DNA of 64,000 bases from Halalkalicoccus paucihalophilus. GTDB taxonomy: Archaea > Halobacteriota > Halobacteria > Halobacteriales > Halalkalicoccaceae. Of the stretch, positions 16,209-25,382 are shown piece after piece; positions within the stretch are counted from its first letter, which is position 1, and every line of letters starts with the position of its first letter. The DNA is taken from NCBI RefSeq assembly GCF_001593955.1, contig NZ_LTAZ01000013.1, forward strand, positions 124,001 to 188,000, read 5' to 3'. The notes beneath the pieces are model-generated. The model did no database searches. It was not told the origin of the DNA and was given only the letters and a program-made list of their open reading frames with translations. The position numbers and the translations under genes are program-made.

Positions 16209-16370
16209 CTCATTGTTATCAGCGGAGAAATCTCGCCCTAAAGGGCAAGGAAAGATGGCGTACGGTTCGTTCCTCAATCGAGGATACAACCAGCCAACTC
16301 CACGAAACGAGGGTAGTCTCTAAACGGCAGCTCAGACCGTTATCGGCTTTGCTTCGCCTCAAATTCTCTG

Positions 16371-16676
16371 TTAGAGGTTACTCTCGACATGATCGTTGAG
16401 TTTCATTGCATCAAGCCTCTCAGCAAGCGTCGTCAGTCGTTCGTCGAGATGACTGACAAACTCTTCCGTTCGTTCGGTTGTAACTGCTCCCTGCTCGGAT
16501 GGCTCAATGAGCTCATCTTCTTCGAGAACTCTGAGTGAATAACGCACTTTGTGATGGTCATATTCCCCCTGGTTCGATAGTTTCATGATTCCGATCGGCT
16601 CATCTTCGATGACTCTTAGTAGAATATCTATATGACGGTCCATCAGTTCAACTTCTTCCTCCAATTGGTCAATCAT
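16371..16676 (-). CDS. Small winged-helix transcription regulator
   Basis: 101 residues. Helices MDRHIDILLRVIEDEPIGIM and KVRYSLRVLEEDELIE with a short wing (GAVTTERT) make a winged helix; the C-terminus (LDERLTTLAERLD) is a short helix likely used for dimerisation. It resembles the many small haloarchaeal PadR/ArsR-like regulators. No operon partner. Confidence 0.6.
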   Translation of the reverse strand: MIDQLEEEVELMDRHIDILLRVIEDEPIGIMKLSNQGEYDHHKVRYSLRVLEEDELIEPSEQGAVTTERTEEFVSHLDERLTTLAERLDAMKLNDHVESNL

Positions 16677-17340
16677 TGGTTCGTTCCTACGCTACGCAAA
16701 ACTATAGTGTTTGGTGTTTTCTCTTATTTTTAATGAGAATCTATTGCTCCGGGCGGATTCACAGGAGTTTATCTGGGTATCTATTGGAGCGGAACGTCAT
16801 TACCATTGGTCTCAGTTGGTAGTGAGAGATATCGCGCAAACAAATATAGAATGAATAGAGATTACTCTTTTTCTCAAGGTATATTCCCCAAACTACTCCT
16901 CAGCCGAAAAAAGAGACAGAAATGAAGAAGTCATAGCCAATTGTTTAGCGATACGTCAAAAAGAGGAGGAAAATACATTATTGTGAACAGTGTGAGTGGC
17001 AAACACAAACTGATAGAAATCGAAACTTACGCGAGATGAACGCAACCTCCAAGTAATCATGCATCATTGCAAAACTGGCCATACGATACGCCAGCAAGCG
17101 GCAACACTGTGAGACAGAGATAGTATCCCAATCTTATACGCTTATCTGCATTTCTGAATCAGTGGACTAGTTCTGCATTCATTGTCGGATAGTTCTCACT
17201 CCGACACACGCTGGTATCACATTGACCGAAAACGATCTGCCGATAGTAGTTTATCTGTCAACCTAATCCTTTCTGAGTCTCATTATTACAAGCGTATTGA
17301 TGTTCGTGTAGTGTCGCTATTAATAAACACCATCCATAAT
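16677..17340. other. AT-rich intergenic region, nothing recognised
   Basis: About 660 bp without a gene I can support. It is richer in A and T than its surroundings. No repeats or RNA genes were seen. Confidence 0.35.
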
Positions 17341-17344
17341 GTCA

Positions 17345-17530
17345 TTCCACCTTAATCTTGTGGTGAGGGGTGATTCGTTTGTCTTGGTCCGTAAACTACC
17401 CCACCCTGCTCAGCCTTGCGACCTCGCTGAAGACGGGGCTTTCTGTTTCTACGACGTGCTTTGCAGGAACGAATTAGTTCCCGTAGGGAACGCAGTCTCT
17501 GCAGGCAGTGAATCGGGGTGAGCCACTCTT
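17345..17530 (-). mobile_element. TnpB 3'-tail and right-end remnant
   Basis: On the minus strand the sequence encodes FVPAKHVVETESPVFSE followed by a stop and the end motif AGGGTGGGGTAGTTTAC (17391-17407). This is the conserved C-terminal tail and right end of IS1341-type elements. The rest of tnpB is absent. A GTTCCC/GGGAAC hairpin is included. Confidence 0.6.
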
Positions 17531-17847
17531 GCGTGATCGAGTGGTGAAATATTATTAGGTGGCGAAGCAAAAATGTCATCTTACAGACACAGACGAGCTC
17601 TATAAACAGTGGTTTGGGTAATTCCCTCTCAAAATCGGATCTTATAATGGACATAGTACTTCCAAATTAAAGTGATTTATCAATCGAAATACCGCAACTT
17701 GAACGTCCTTCGTAATTTCGGCAGAATCGACAACAGCGAAGGATCCTCCTCGCGTTCGGACTTGTAGTCAAGCATTCATAGGAATTCTCTCCACGCTACA
17801 CCATACTTCGATTCTACCGTTGATCATGCGAGTTTTTCCAAAGAAGA

Positions 17848-18510
17848 TTACTCTTCGTTCACATCTCTGCCCGAGATAAGTGTTGATTCAACGAGATGGG
17901 CTGTAGCACGTCTAAGCTGCTCGGATATCGCTTGGTGAGACAATTCCTGTTGCTCAGAAAATTCTGATAGGGAAATAGACCGTGGGACGTTGAAATAACC
18001 TGCTTCAAAGGCCGCGATCATGGTATCGCGCTGCTTGTCTGTGAGTCCGTGTTTGATGTGCCGGGTATCGTCTGAGGAATAAACCGATTGAACATTAAAT
18101 CGCAGGCCGGCTTCTTGTGCAGAATCATGTGCTTGAGAGAGAGACTTCCGATCGGGAAACAACACACGGAGATCCCACCCCTCATCGGACCCGGTTGCAG
18201 TAATGATTGTCCCCTGATGATCAGTGAGCAACTGGATAATGAAATCAACTGAACCAGTCCATACCATCTGGTATGAACGCTCATTATCGGCTTCGGATAA
18301 CTGAGTCATAGCCTCGAGAGTGGGATCATCCTCAAATGCCGCTTCGAGTGCATCAAAGTCATCGGCCCGTACCCACACATAGGGAGTAATCCGGCTAGGG
18401 TCATCAGCAACGACCCGCTCGATTTCTATTTGTATTCCCGGAAGCGTCCTCAATGTGTGTTCAAGTGCGAAATCCTTGGTTGAAAGCTTAAATTCGATAA
18501 TCGCGGCCAT
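17848..18510 (-). CDS. HTH-10 (bacterio-opsin activator type) regulator
   Basis: 220 residues from MAAIIEFKLSTKDF, chosen because the frame upstream has no homologous character. The N-terminal half is the haloarchaeal Bat/DmsR-type sensory region (ALEHTLRTLPGIQIEIERVV, then VRADDFDALEAAFEDD). The C-terminal ~60 residues are the HTH-10 domain: GLTDKQRDTMIAAFEAGYFN, then LSEFSEQQELSHQAISEQLR. Such proteins are very numerous in haloarchaea and control diverse genes. The target is unknown. A pdhA remnant is divergent from it. Confidence 0.85.
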   Translation of the reverse strand: MAAIIEFKLSTKDFALEHTLRTLPGIQIEIERVVADDPSRITPYVWVRADDFDALEAAFEDDPTLEAMTQLSEADNERSYQMVWTGSVDFIIQLLTDHQGTIITATGSDEGWDLRVLFPDRKSLSQAHDSAQEAGLRFNVQSVYSSDDTRHIKHGLTDKQRDTMIAAFEAGYFNVPRSISLSEFSEQQELSHQAISEQLRRATAHLVESTLISGRDVNEE

Positions 18511-18630
18511 ACAGGTACAAGGTGAGGAAGACTTATAGTCTTGGTGACAGCAAACCGCCCTGTAGCTTGGAGTCAATAATAGAGGCCATACCTGGGGAGA
18601 AGTTAAGACACCAGACTCAGTAATTACTCT

Positions 18631-18880
18631 ATGCTTTCCGAGGACATCGCCCAGTTCACTATCAAGTCCATTCAAGTACTCTCAGAGGATGAAACTGTTG
18701 ACAATGACCTAGTCCTTCACTAACTGATGAGCAGCTATTAGAAATGTACGAACAGAGAAACGCTCACGTCGCCTCGACGAGCGTGCTATCTCTCTTCAAT
18801 GTCGCGGCGAACTAGGAACATACGCACCCGCAATTGGGCAGGAGGCGGCACAGGTCGGTAGCACATTTGCTATGGAATAG
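18631..18880 (+). pseudogene. Pyruvate dehydrogenase E1 alpha, N-terminal fragment
   Basis: Reading through two frameshifts gives IKSIQVLSEDETVDNDLV, LTDEQLLEMYEQ and then RRLDERAISLQCRGELGTYA, APAIGQEAAQVGSTFAME, stop. This is the N-terminus of the thiamine-dependent E1 alpha subunit of 2-oxoacid dehydrogenases, where GQEA is part of the conserved active-site approach. Only ~80 of ~370 residues remain. It ends where a repeat shared with the ParA upstream region begins. Confidence 0.75.
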
Positions 18881-18985
18881 AACATCCTGAACATACTCAG
18901 AGAACACCCACTATGAATGAATGTACTGAACACAACCAATGAAGACATCCAGTGAACATTCTTAATGAACACCGCTAATAGGGCA
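18881..18985. repeat. Second copy of the ParA-upstream repeat region
   Basis: Bases 18911-18977 match 46336-46402 over 67 bp with only scattered differences. The segment is rich in TGAACA-like words (CTGAACATAC, CTGAACACAA, GTGAACATTC, ATGAACACCG). Next to parA such repeats may be the partition site; here no parA is present. Confidence 0.65.
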
Positions 18986-19150
18986 GGTCGAATAAGAGAG
19001 AAAACAGAGTAAGAAGGCCTCTAACCGGGACAGTCATAACCAACTAATAGCTGCGAAGGAAGGGGCTTTGTTGGTTAAATTGCCGTCACCTCCTGGAATC
19101 ATGCTGAGGGTACGGAACAGTTACACCGATTCCCAACGATAAGCGGGACT

Positions 19151-19348
19151 ATGCTAAAAGTAGATTCGACAGGGCGGATTGTGCTTCCCCAAGAGATACG
19201 CGAACGGCTCGGAATCTCACCTGGAACGTTAGTCGAAGTTCACGAAGAAGAAAGAGTAGTAGTCAAACCCGAAGACAAGCCAGAGCAAATCCTGAGCCGA
19301 ATAGATCAAGTCAACTACCCCGGCGTGAACGCCGGGGCTTGTCGGTGA
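19151..19348 (+). pseudogene. AbrB-type antitoxin gene (vapB-like), truncated copy
   Basis: The first ~52 codons (VDSTGRIVLPQEIRERLGIS, then PGTLVEVHEEE) are nearly identical to the intact antitoxin at 48476-48760, and about 130 bp of upstream DNA is also shared. After DQ the frame enters an IS-end hairpin (CCCCGGCG/CGCCGGGG, 19318-19337) and stops. The AbrB DNA-binding domain is kept but the toxin-binding tail is lost, and no toxin gene follows. It could still act as a DNA-binding orphan. Confidence 0.75.
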
Positions 19349-19350
19349 AC
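19310..19350 (+). mobile_element. IS-end hairpin remnant
   Basis: An 8-bp perfect hairpin, CCCCGGCG with loop TGAA, preceded by TCAACTA and followed by GCTTGTCGGTGAAC. It resembles the ends of the haloarchaeal TnpB elements in this window. It marks the breakpoint of the truncated antitoxin gene. Confidence 0.55.
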
Positions 19351-19586
19351 TCCCGTCAAGTCGAAAGGCGGCGGACGTAAACTCGTCACTCACGGAGGTT
19401 GCGACCGACGGTAGGACGACCCTCGAGCGTTCAGCGGCCAGTGCGTCCGCTCAGGAACAGCATGGCAATGAACGGCCAGCGAACTGCGACTGCCTCCCGA
19501 CGTTTGAGGAACTTCCGTGCTGGCCATGCTATCGTGAGGGGTTCCGCATACCGAATCCAAACGTCGAGGCTGATACCGAGGACTAA
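19346..19586 (+). pseudogene. 5'-truncated copy of the small Cys-rich protein
   Basis: In frame without any ATG or GTG start, the sequence reads ANCDCLPTFEELPCWPCYRE, then GFRIPNPNVEADTED, stop at 19584. It is clearly related to the gene at 12366-12548. The upstream part runs into the IS-end remnant, which probably removed the original start. Confidence 0.65.
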
Positions 19587-19642
19587 AACGGGTCTCGGTG
19601 GTTGAATCGCTCGCGAACAAATACGACATTAGTATTTGATCG

Positions 19643-19906
19643 ATGAAGCAAGCGCGATTAACGGACGGCGACTGGACTTCCTCGGCGACTGAGAGCCATT
19701 CAGCGCCCACTCAGGATGATGAGAGCAACGTGAGTGGTGAGAGTCCTCCGGCCACGAAAGCGGCACTGTGCGAATGCGCGGCGATCCATGCTGGTGAGGT
19801 GGCGGCCGAGCACTTTCCGGAACTACCCGTCGAAGCTATCGACTGGGGTGAGAACGCTGTCGAGAGTCGAACGCTAGACCATTCTATGTGTATAAAACAA
19901 TATTAA
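19643..19906 (+). pseudogene. Possible SprT-like zinc peptidase, N-terminal fragment
   Basis: 87 residues. The part CAAIHAGEVAAEHFPELPVE, then AIDW, resembles the N-terminal region of haloarchaeal SprT-like metallopeptidases, in which an HARGVA..A.W block precedes the HExxH site. The frame then diverges and stops with no HExxH. The similarity is weak, so this may be an unrelated small protein. Confidence 0.35.
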
Positions 19907-19991
19907 ACAATTACCTATCGACATTTTTGAAATGATGGAGTGGTACTAGCCTTACTTATTTATACTATTATAACATATAGACGGGAATAGC

Positions 19992-20330
19992 ATGCAATAC
20001 ACCAAATTTGATGATGCAGACACCGAAAATCCAGCCGAAGGTTGGCGACGAACAGGTTTAATGAGTCGTGACACGGTTTCGGTAGACTGGTTTGAAAAAC
20101 CGCCGGGTCATCAGTCCGAACAACATAATCACGAAAACGAGCAGATTTTCGTTATCCTCAGTGGAGAATTCATCCTTCATACAGAAGAGGAATCAGTGGT
20201 GCTTAACCAATATGACACGGCATGGGTGGATGGGTGGGAGGAGCATTGGAGTGAAAATCCAGGAAATGAACCAACAACTGGGTTAAACATCTTCGCGCCC
20301 GGTCGGGAGTTTCCCTACTGGTCTACATAA
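19992..20330 (+). CDS. Cupin-domain protein
   Basis: 112 residues, a single small beta-barrel. The cupin motif 1 is GHQSEQHNHENEQIFVILSG with the metal-binding His pair and Glu; motif 2 follows around YDTAWVDGWEEHW. Such small cupins bind a metal and act as isomerases, dioxygenases or sensors; the substrate cannot be told. A TATA box (TTATTTATA, 19955-19963) lies about 30 nt before the ATG, pointing to a nearly leaderless transcript. No operon partner. Confidence 0.75.
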   Translation: MQYTKFDDADTENPAEGWRRTGLMSRDTVSVDWFEKPPGHQSEQHNHENEQIFVILSGEFILHTEEESVVLNQYDTAWVDGWEEHWSENPGNEPTTGLNIFAPGREFPYWST

Positions 20331-20690
20331 CTATACAATCCAGATGGCTATTCATTCACATCATTTAATTGTGTTGCTTTATTTAATAGAGTATTCACGG
20401 GATGGATTGAACTCTGCATTGACTTCTCCGTCTACTAGCAACCTATCGATATGAGTCTTCATTTCACGCGTTGTTGGTTCCTCATCAGGCATCGGCGCGT
20501 CATCAAATCAGCCATGATATGACAATTATAGTATATTATTGTTGTTTTTAGAAGGAACGAGCAGGTACTGAGTACTGTCTGGTTCAGGGAGTTTGAGGAC
20601 CGAACAGGTCGTAGTGAGTGGTACTCATAACACTCGCAATCTACTCAGAAAACATTAGACGTAATTGTGATGAGGTTTGTGGGAACGAGC
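20331..20690. other. Intergenic region, nothing recognised
   Basis: No supported gene. The stretch is AT-rich and lies between the cupin gene and a dead transposase. Confidence 0.3.
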
Positions 20691-21290
20691 GCATCTGAAC
20701 ATCAAATAGGTGTTGGGATGTGCCTCAATTCAAGGGGGTTATCGCTATACGGGAGATCGTTGCGGTGCTGGACTGATTTGGGGTGGATCGTTCCCACAAT
20801 GCGGTTTGGAACTTGGACGCACAAGCTTTCCGACGCCCAGAGCGACCCGCGACGGCACCACCGTCGCGGGTCGCGGTTGACGAAACCGCTATCAAGATCA
20901 ACGCCAAGTAGTCTTGATTGTATATTGCAATAGACATCGGGTCAAAGTTGATCTCGATGTCCCATTGTTTGGTTGGCACGGCACTAGTCCGGCAGCTGTA
21001 TTCCTCTTTAAACTCCGAGAAAAACACGATCTCTCGGACACTAAGTTTTTCATCGATTAATTCGGCTACCAGACTTCTGTCTCGCGGTTAGAACTGAGCA
21101 ATTGGGTTAACTATACTGATTGAATCCTCATCGAAATGTGATTTCATACCCACATAATGCGAGTTGACCGCTTCCATAATTTATGGGAGAATATTAGGTG
21201 AACGTTCGCGGGTGTATTGAAAAGTTTACGCATTATTGCAACTGTCAGAGACCATATCAAGATCTTGATGGAAAAGCGTTAGTCGGGAAG
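20690..21290 (+). pseudogene. IS6-family transposase, heavily mutated
   Basis: Read across frames: NAVWNWTHKLSDAQSD, then RVAVDETAIKIN (first catalytic Asp), VDLDVPLFGWHGTSPAAVFL, then KLREKHDLSDTKFFID (second Asp) and YCNCQRPYQDLDGKA near the C-terminus. These are the ordered blocks of IS6-type DDE transposases common in haloarchaea. Several stops and frameshifts make it inactive. A 14-bp perfect hairpin interrupts it just before the first catalytic Asp. Confidence 0.75.
20842..20874 (+). repeat. 14-bp perfect hairpin in the IS6 remnant
   Basis: Arms GCGACCCGCGACGG and CCGTCGCGGGTCGC with a 5-nt loop CACCA. It is a strong palindrome inside coding sequence. Confidence 0.75.
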
Positions 21291-21514
21291 ATCTAGAACT
21301 AGATAGTACCGTCTGTCAATATTTTTCGAGTAATTATCACTCTATGAATATATTACCAATGCTTTAATAGTCAATAATAACATAAGAAGGTTGATTTACA
21401 TCAATACTATTGTAATTCAAACACCCGACTTACGTTTGCGTATCGAGAACGACTATTCCTCAATTTCATTTAAAGCCAAGCGAATCCGTAAAATCTGTTC
21501 TCAGCTTGAGAACA

Positions 21515-21836
21515 TTACCTGACTTGGGCAGCGTTTACCTCAATCACATTAGAGGTGTGCTAGACCCTCAAAGCGATCTCGTCATTTAAGTGTGGTTCCT
21601 GCATGCGACTGGTTGGCCCAGCTACACTGACTACTTTGATCAACTCTTCTTGTTGGTTGATTACCGGCGCAGCAACACACTAGAGACCCTTGAAGATCTC
21701 TTTAATCGAACGCAATCTTCTCATCCACTTCATTTGCTATTTCGGTCACGCCCGCCTCATTCAGTTCACGGGGTATATTGATAATATTACATGATGTTTC
21801 TACTGCTTGCACGATCCAACGCTCGTCCCTGTTCAT
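21515..21836 (-). pseudogene. IclR-family regulator, internally deleted
   Basis: The minus strand starts with MNRDERWIVQAVETSCNII and EAGVTEIANEVD, equivalent to the DNA-binding domain of the intact IclR at 42027. It then jumps to IFKGL-stop-CVAAPVIN, VSVAGPTSRMQEPHLNDEIA and HTSNVIEVNAAQV, equivalent to the last ~60 residues of that protein. The middle, about 120 residues of the effector domain, is gone and two stops interrupt the rest. It lies next to the sugar-acid genes, as the intact copy does. Confidence 0.8.
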
Positions 21837-21839
21837 CTG

Positions 21840-22189
21840 GAGGTCATTCATATACCAAAGTATACAAAGAAGGTATAAGATCGTTTGCACTGTACAAACA
21901 CCGTTCTTGACTCATTCAACCTCTGTACTATCCTTATTCGGCCTATGCTGCCTGTACTAAGTGATAAGGTACCGAATATAGTCGTTAATCGTGTTTGCGA
22001 TATAACGAAGACCCCGAAATTGAGAGATGCATTTGCCGATTTCTAATCGGGAAGACGGTAGAACGAGACTACAAAAAAATAATTACTTGTCTGAAACGAC
22101 CATATGCTCTTCAGGCGCTTCTCCTCGTCAAATTTGATTCGGCGAGAGACCCAAAAGCCAAAGACGAGTCATCCCATAGCAGGTACTAA
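21840..22189. other. Intergenic region before the FAD/Fe-S dehydrogenase
   Basis: I see no gene I can support; a 64-codon frame ending at 22189 has no recognisable character. The promoter of the downstream gene should be here. Confidence 0.3.
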
Positions 22190-25100
22190 TTGATGACACC
22201 TACCAATACCGGGAAGGAAGACGACAGTACAGCACTTGACGACCGGTCGAACTACGACTACGTCGGCGACGATGTTGAGTACCCCGACCTAGTCGCTGAC
22301 CTCCGCGAGCGAATCGACGGCGAAGTGCGTTTCGATGTCTATACACGGCAGTTGTACGCTACTGACGCCTCCGCCTACGAGGTGACTCCCATTGGCGTGA
22401 TTTTTCCGCGAACTACGGCGGAAATCGCCTCGGTGGTCAGATACTGCGCTGATCGAGAGATTCCAGTGCTCCCCCGCGGCGGCGGAACAAGCCTCGCGGG
22501 GCAGACTGTCAACGAGGCTATCGTCCTCGATTTCACGAGACACATGGACGACGTACTCGAGACCGATACCGACGCCCGGATTGCCCGCGTCCAGGCCGGA
22601 ACGGTCCTTGAGGACCTGAACCGGCAACTCGCTGCCGACAATCTGAAGTTCGCACCAGATCCCGCCTCGGGTAACCGGAGCGTGATCGGCGGCGCTATCG
22701 GCAACAACTCGACCGGGGCCCACTCCCTAAAGTACGGCAAAACGGACGCCTACATTGAATCCTGCGAGGTCGTCCTTGCCGACGGCACCGTCGAGACCCT
22801 CGGAGAGATCGAGGTCACAGAGCTTCGGAACCTAGCGGATCCCGCCGCCGCGGCACTCTTGCCGCGCATCTACGCAGGCGTTCTCACGATCATCGACGAC
22901 CACGCCGAAGATATTGAGGCGCGGTACCCGGCGCTCAAGCGCAACGTCTCCGGCTATAACCTCGACCGACTACTTGAGGAAGCCGCGACCGGGACAGTGA
23001 ACCTCGCTCGCCTGCTCGCTGGCAGCGAGGGAACGCTAGCCATCGTTACCGAGGCGACGGTTACCCTCGAATCCGTTCCCGAAACGAAGGCTATCGCGCT
23101 CCTGACCTACGAGCGACTGCACGATGCCGTCTCCGACGTCGAACCCGTCCTCGAACACGACCCCGCAGCGGTCGAACTCATCGACGACATGCTGCTCGAG
23201 CTGGCGAGCAAGACGGCTGAGTTCGCGGAGGTGGTCTCGATACTACCCGACGAGACGAACGCGGCGTTGCTCGTGGAGTTCTACGCGAGTGACGACCGGG
23301 AGGGGAGAGAGAAGGTCGCGAGGTTGGTCGAGGATCGGGTTCGATCCAGCGAGAGGAATCAGAAGCGAACCGACGACGAAATGCGATCCGGTTGGAGCGG
23401 ACGCGAGGCGGGTGCCCTTGAGGCCCTTGAGGCCCACGAGGCAGACAAGCGGGCGACATTCTGGAAGATGCGCAAGGCCGCGAACCCAATCTTGCTCTCG
23501 CGCACCTCCGATGCCAAACACATCAGCTTTATCGAGGACTGCGCCGTTCCCGCCGAGCACCTGCCAGAATTCGTCGACCGGTTCCAGGACGTCCTCGAGA
23601 AGGCCGGGACGTTCGCCTCGTTTTACGGTCACGCCGGGCCCGGCGTGTTGCACATTCGTCCGCTCATCGATTCGAAATCGGCACGAGATCGGGAGGCGAT
23701 GGTGGCTATCTCGGACGCCGTAACCGACCTCGTGGTCGAGTTCGGCGGAGCGGTTTCGGGCGAACACGGCGACGGGCGCGCGCGCACCCAATGGAATCGC
23801 AAACTGTACGGCGAGGACCTCTGGCAGGCATTTCGCGATCTGAAGACAGCGTTCGACCCCGACTGGCTCCTGAACCCTGGGCAGGTCTGTGGCGATATCG
23901 ACATGACCGAGAACCTACGATTCGACAGCGAGTACGAGTTCGACCTTGAGTTCGAGCCCACCCTCGAGTGGGATAACGAGAACGGCATGCAGGGTATGGT
24001 TGAACTCTGTCACGGCTGTGGTGGCTGTCGCGGGACCGAAGAGAACACAGGTGGGGTGATGTGTCCGACCTACCGTGCTGCAGACGAGGAAATTACAACC
24101 ACGCGAGGGCGGGCAAACATGCTCCGACAGGCGATAAGTGGTGACTTGCCGGATGATCCGACCGACGAGGAATTCGCCACCGAAGTACTCGACCTCTGTA
24201 TCGGCTGTAAGGGTTGTACGAAAGATTGTCCGAGCGAGGTTGACATGGCCAAGCTCAAGGCCGAGGTGAGCCATGCTCGCCACCAACGGGAGGGAGCCAG
24301 CCTTCGGGACAGGCTGTTCGCCAACGTCGATACGCTTGCAAGTCTCGGAAGTGCGACCGCGCCGCTCTCGAACGTCCTCCCCGCTCTGCCGGGTGCTCGC
24401 CGCGTCGCGGAACAAGTGCTCGGCATCGCCAGCGAGAGAACGCTACCAACGTTCGAACGGGAGACGCTCAAAGACTGGTTTCAAGCGCGCGAGGGCTCTC
24501 GAGTTCCCCGCTCGGCGGCCGACCGTCACGCGATTCTATTCCCAGATACATATACGAACTACAGCCACCCCGAGGTCGGTCGGGCCGCAGTTCGAGTGCT
24601 TGAGGCCGCTGGAATCCACGTCGCACTCGCTGACCAGACCGATAGCGGTCGCCCCGCTCACTCGAAGGGGTTTCTTGAGCAGTCCCGGGCGACAGCCGCA
24701 GAGAACGTCGACGCGCTCGTCCCGCGCGTCAACGAGGGATGGGACATCGTTCTAATCGAGCCCTCTGACGCCGTCATGTTCCAGTCGGACTACCTCGACT
24801 TGCTTTCGGGGATGGCCGTCGAAACCGTCGCCGACAACACCTACGGGGCGTGTGAGTATCTCGATACGTTCAGACTGGACGAAACTATCGACTTCGATTC
24901 GTCCCCGGTAGCGCTCTCGTATCATGGACATTGCCACCAGAAGGCAACCATGAAGGATCACCACGCGGTCGGTGTTCTTCGTCGGGCGGGATACAACGTC
25001 GATCCGATCGACTCGACGTGCTGTGGCATGGCCGGAACCTTCGGCTACGAGGCAGAACACCACGCGATGAGTACGACTATCGGTGAGATCCTTGAGGGAC

Positions 25101-25261
25101 AACTCGGTGAGAGCACCGGAGAACTCGTCGTCGCACCTGGTGCGTCCTGTCGAACCCAACTCGAAGATCTTGATGTCGACACAAACCACGACCTACTCTC
25201 GGCCAATGGAGAGGGGACGCTCACGCCAATCCAAGCGCTCGCGGACGCGCTCCCGCGGTAA
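22190..25261 (+). CDS. FAD/Fe-S 2-hydroxyacid dehydrogenase (GlcD-GlpC fusion; glycolate or D-lactate type)
   Basis: 1023 residues. Residues ~45-280 are the PCMH-type FAD-binding domain (VLPRGGGTSLAGQTVNEAIV; PDPASGNRSVIGGAIGNNST). The FAD-oxidase C-terminal domain follows, with the His-rich FYGHAGPGVLHIRPLID and SGEHGDGR blocks. Around residues 610-690 are two cysteine clusters, CHGCGGC and CIGCKGCTKDCPSEVDM, for 4Fe-4S centres. The last ~250 residues carry CCG domains (HGHCHQKAT, STCCGMAGTFG), as in GlpC/GlcF. The enzyme would oxidise a D-2-hydroxy acid and pass electrons to the quinone pool. With neighbours that may release glycolaldehyde, glycolate is a plausible substrate; D-lactate is the alternative. 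Confidence 0.8.
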   Translation: MMTPTNTGKEDDSTALDDRSNYDYVGDDVEYPDLVADLRERIDGEVRFDVYTRQLYATDASAYEVTPIGVIFPRTTAEIASVVRYCADREIPVLPRGGGTSLAGQTVNEAIVLDFTRHMDDVLETDTDARIARVQAGTVLEDLNRQLAADNLKFAPDPASGNRSVIGGAIGNNSTGAHSLKYGKTDAYIESCEVVLADGTVETLGEIEVTELRNLADPAAAALLPRIYAGVLTIIDDHAEDIEARYPALKRNVSGYNLDRLLEEAATGTVNLARLLAGSEGTLAIVTEATVTLESVPETKAIALLTYERLHDAVSDVEPVLEHDPAAVELIDDMLLELASKTAEFAEVVSILPDETNAALLVEFYASDDREGREKVARLVEDRVRSSERNQKRTDDEMRSGWSGREAGALEALEAHEADKRATFWKMRKAANPILLSRTSDAKHISFIEDCAVPAEHLPEFVDRFQDVLEKAGTFASFYGHAGPGVLHIRPLIDSKSARDREAMVAISDAVTDLVVEFGGAVSGEHGDGRARTQWNRKLYGEDLWQAFRDLKTAFDPDWLLNPGQVCGDIDMTENLRFDSEYEFDLEFEPTLEWDNENGMQGMVELCHGCGGCRGTEENTGGVMCPTYRAADEEITTTRGRANMLRQAISGDLPDDPTDEEFATEVLDLCIGCKGCTKDCPSEVDMAKLKAEVSHARHQREGASLRDRLFANVDTLASLGSATAPLSNVLPALPGARRVAEQVLGIASERTLPTFERETLKDWFQAREGSRVPRSAADRHAILFPDTYTNYSHPEVGRAAVRVLEAAGIHVALADQTDSGRPAHSKGFLEQSRATAAENVDALVPRVNEGWDIVLIEPSDAVMFQSDYLDLLSGMAVETVADNTYGACEYLDTFRLDETIDFDSSPVALSYHGHCHQKATMKDHHAVGVLRRAGYNVDPIDSTCCGMAGTFGYEAEHHAMSTTIGEILEGQLGESTGELVVAPGASCRTQLEDLDVDTNHDLLSANGEGTLTPIQALADALPR

Positions 25262-25382
25262 TGGGTAGTCGATATCTCGACCGGTCAATCGATTGTAGGA
25301 TCGCATCGCACCCGTGTACTCGACTTGAGCGACGGTCGCATTCAAGCGGGTTACTGGTGTCGACGAAACCGACCATACCGCG

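Noticed and set aside
16220..16260. CTCGCCCTAAAGGGCAAGG resembling an IS end
   Set aside because: A lone short hairpin with no other element sequence nearby; not enough to call a mobile element.
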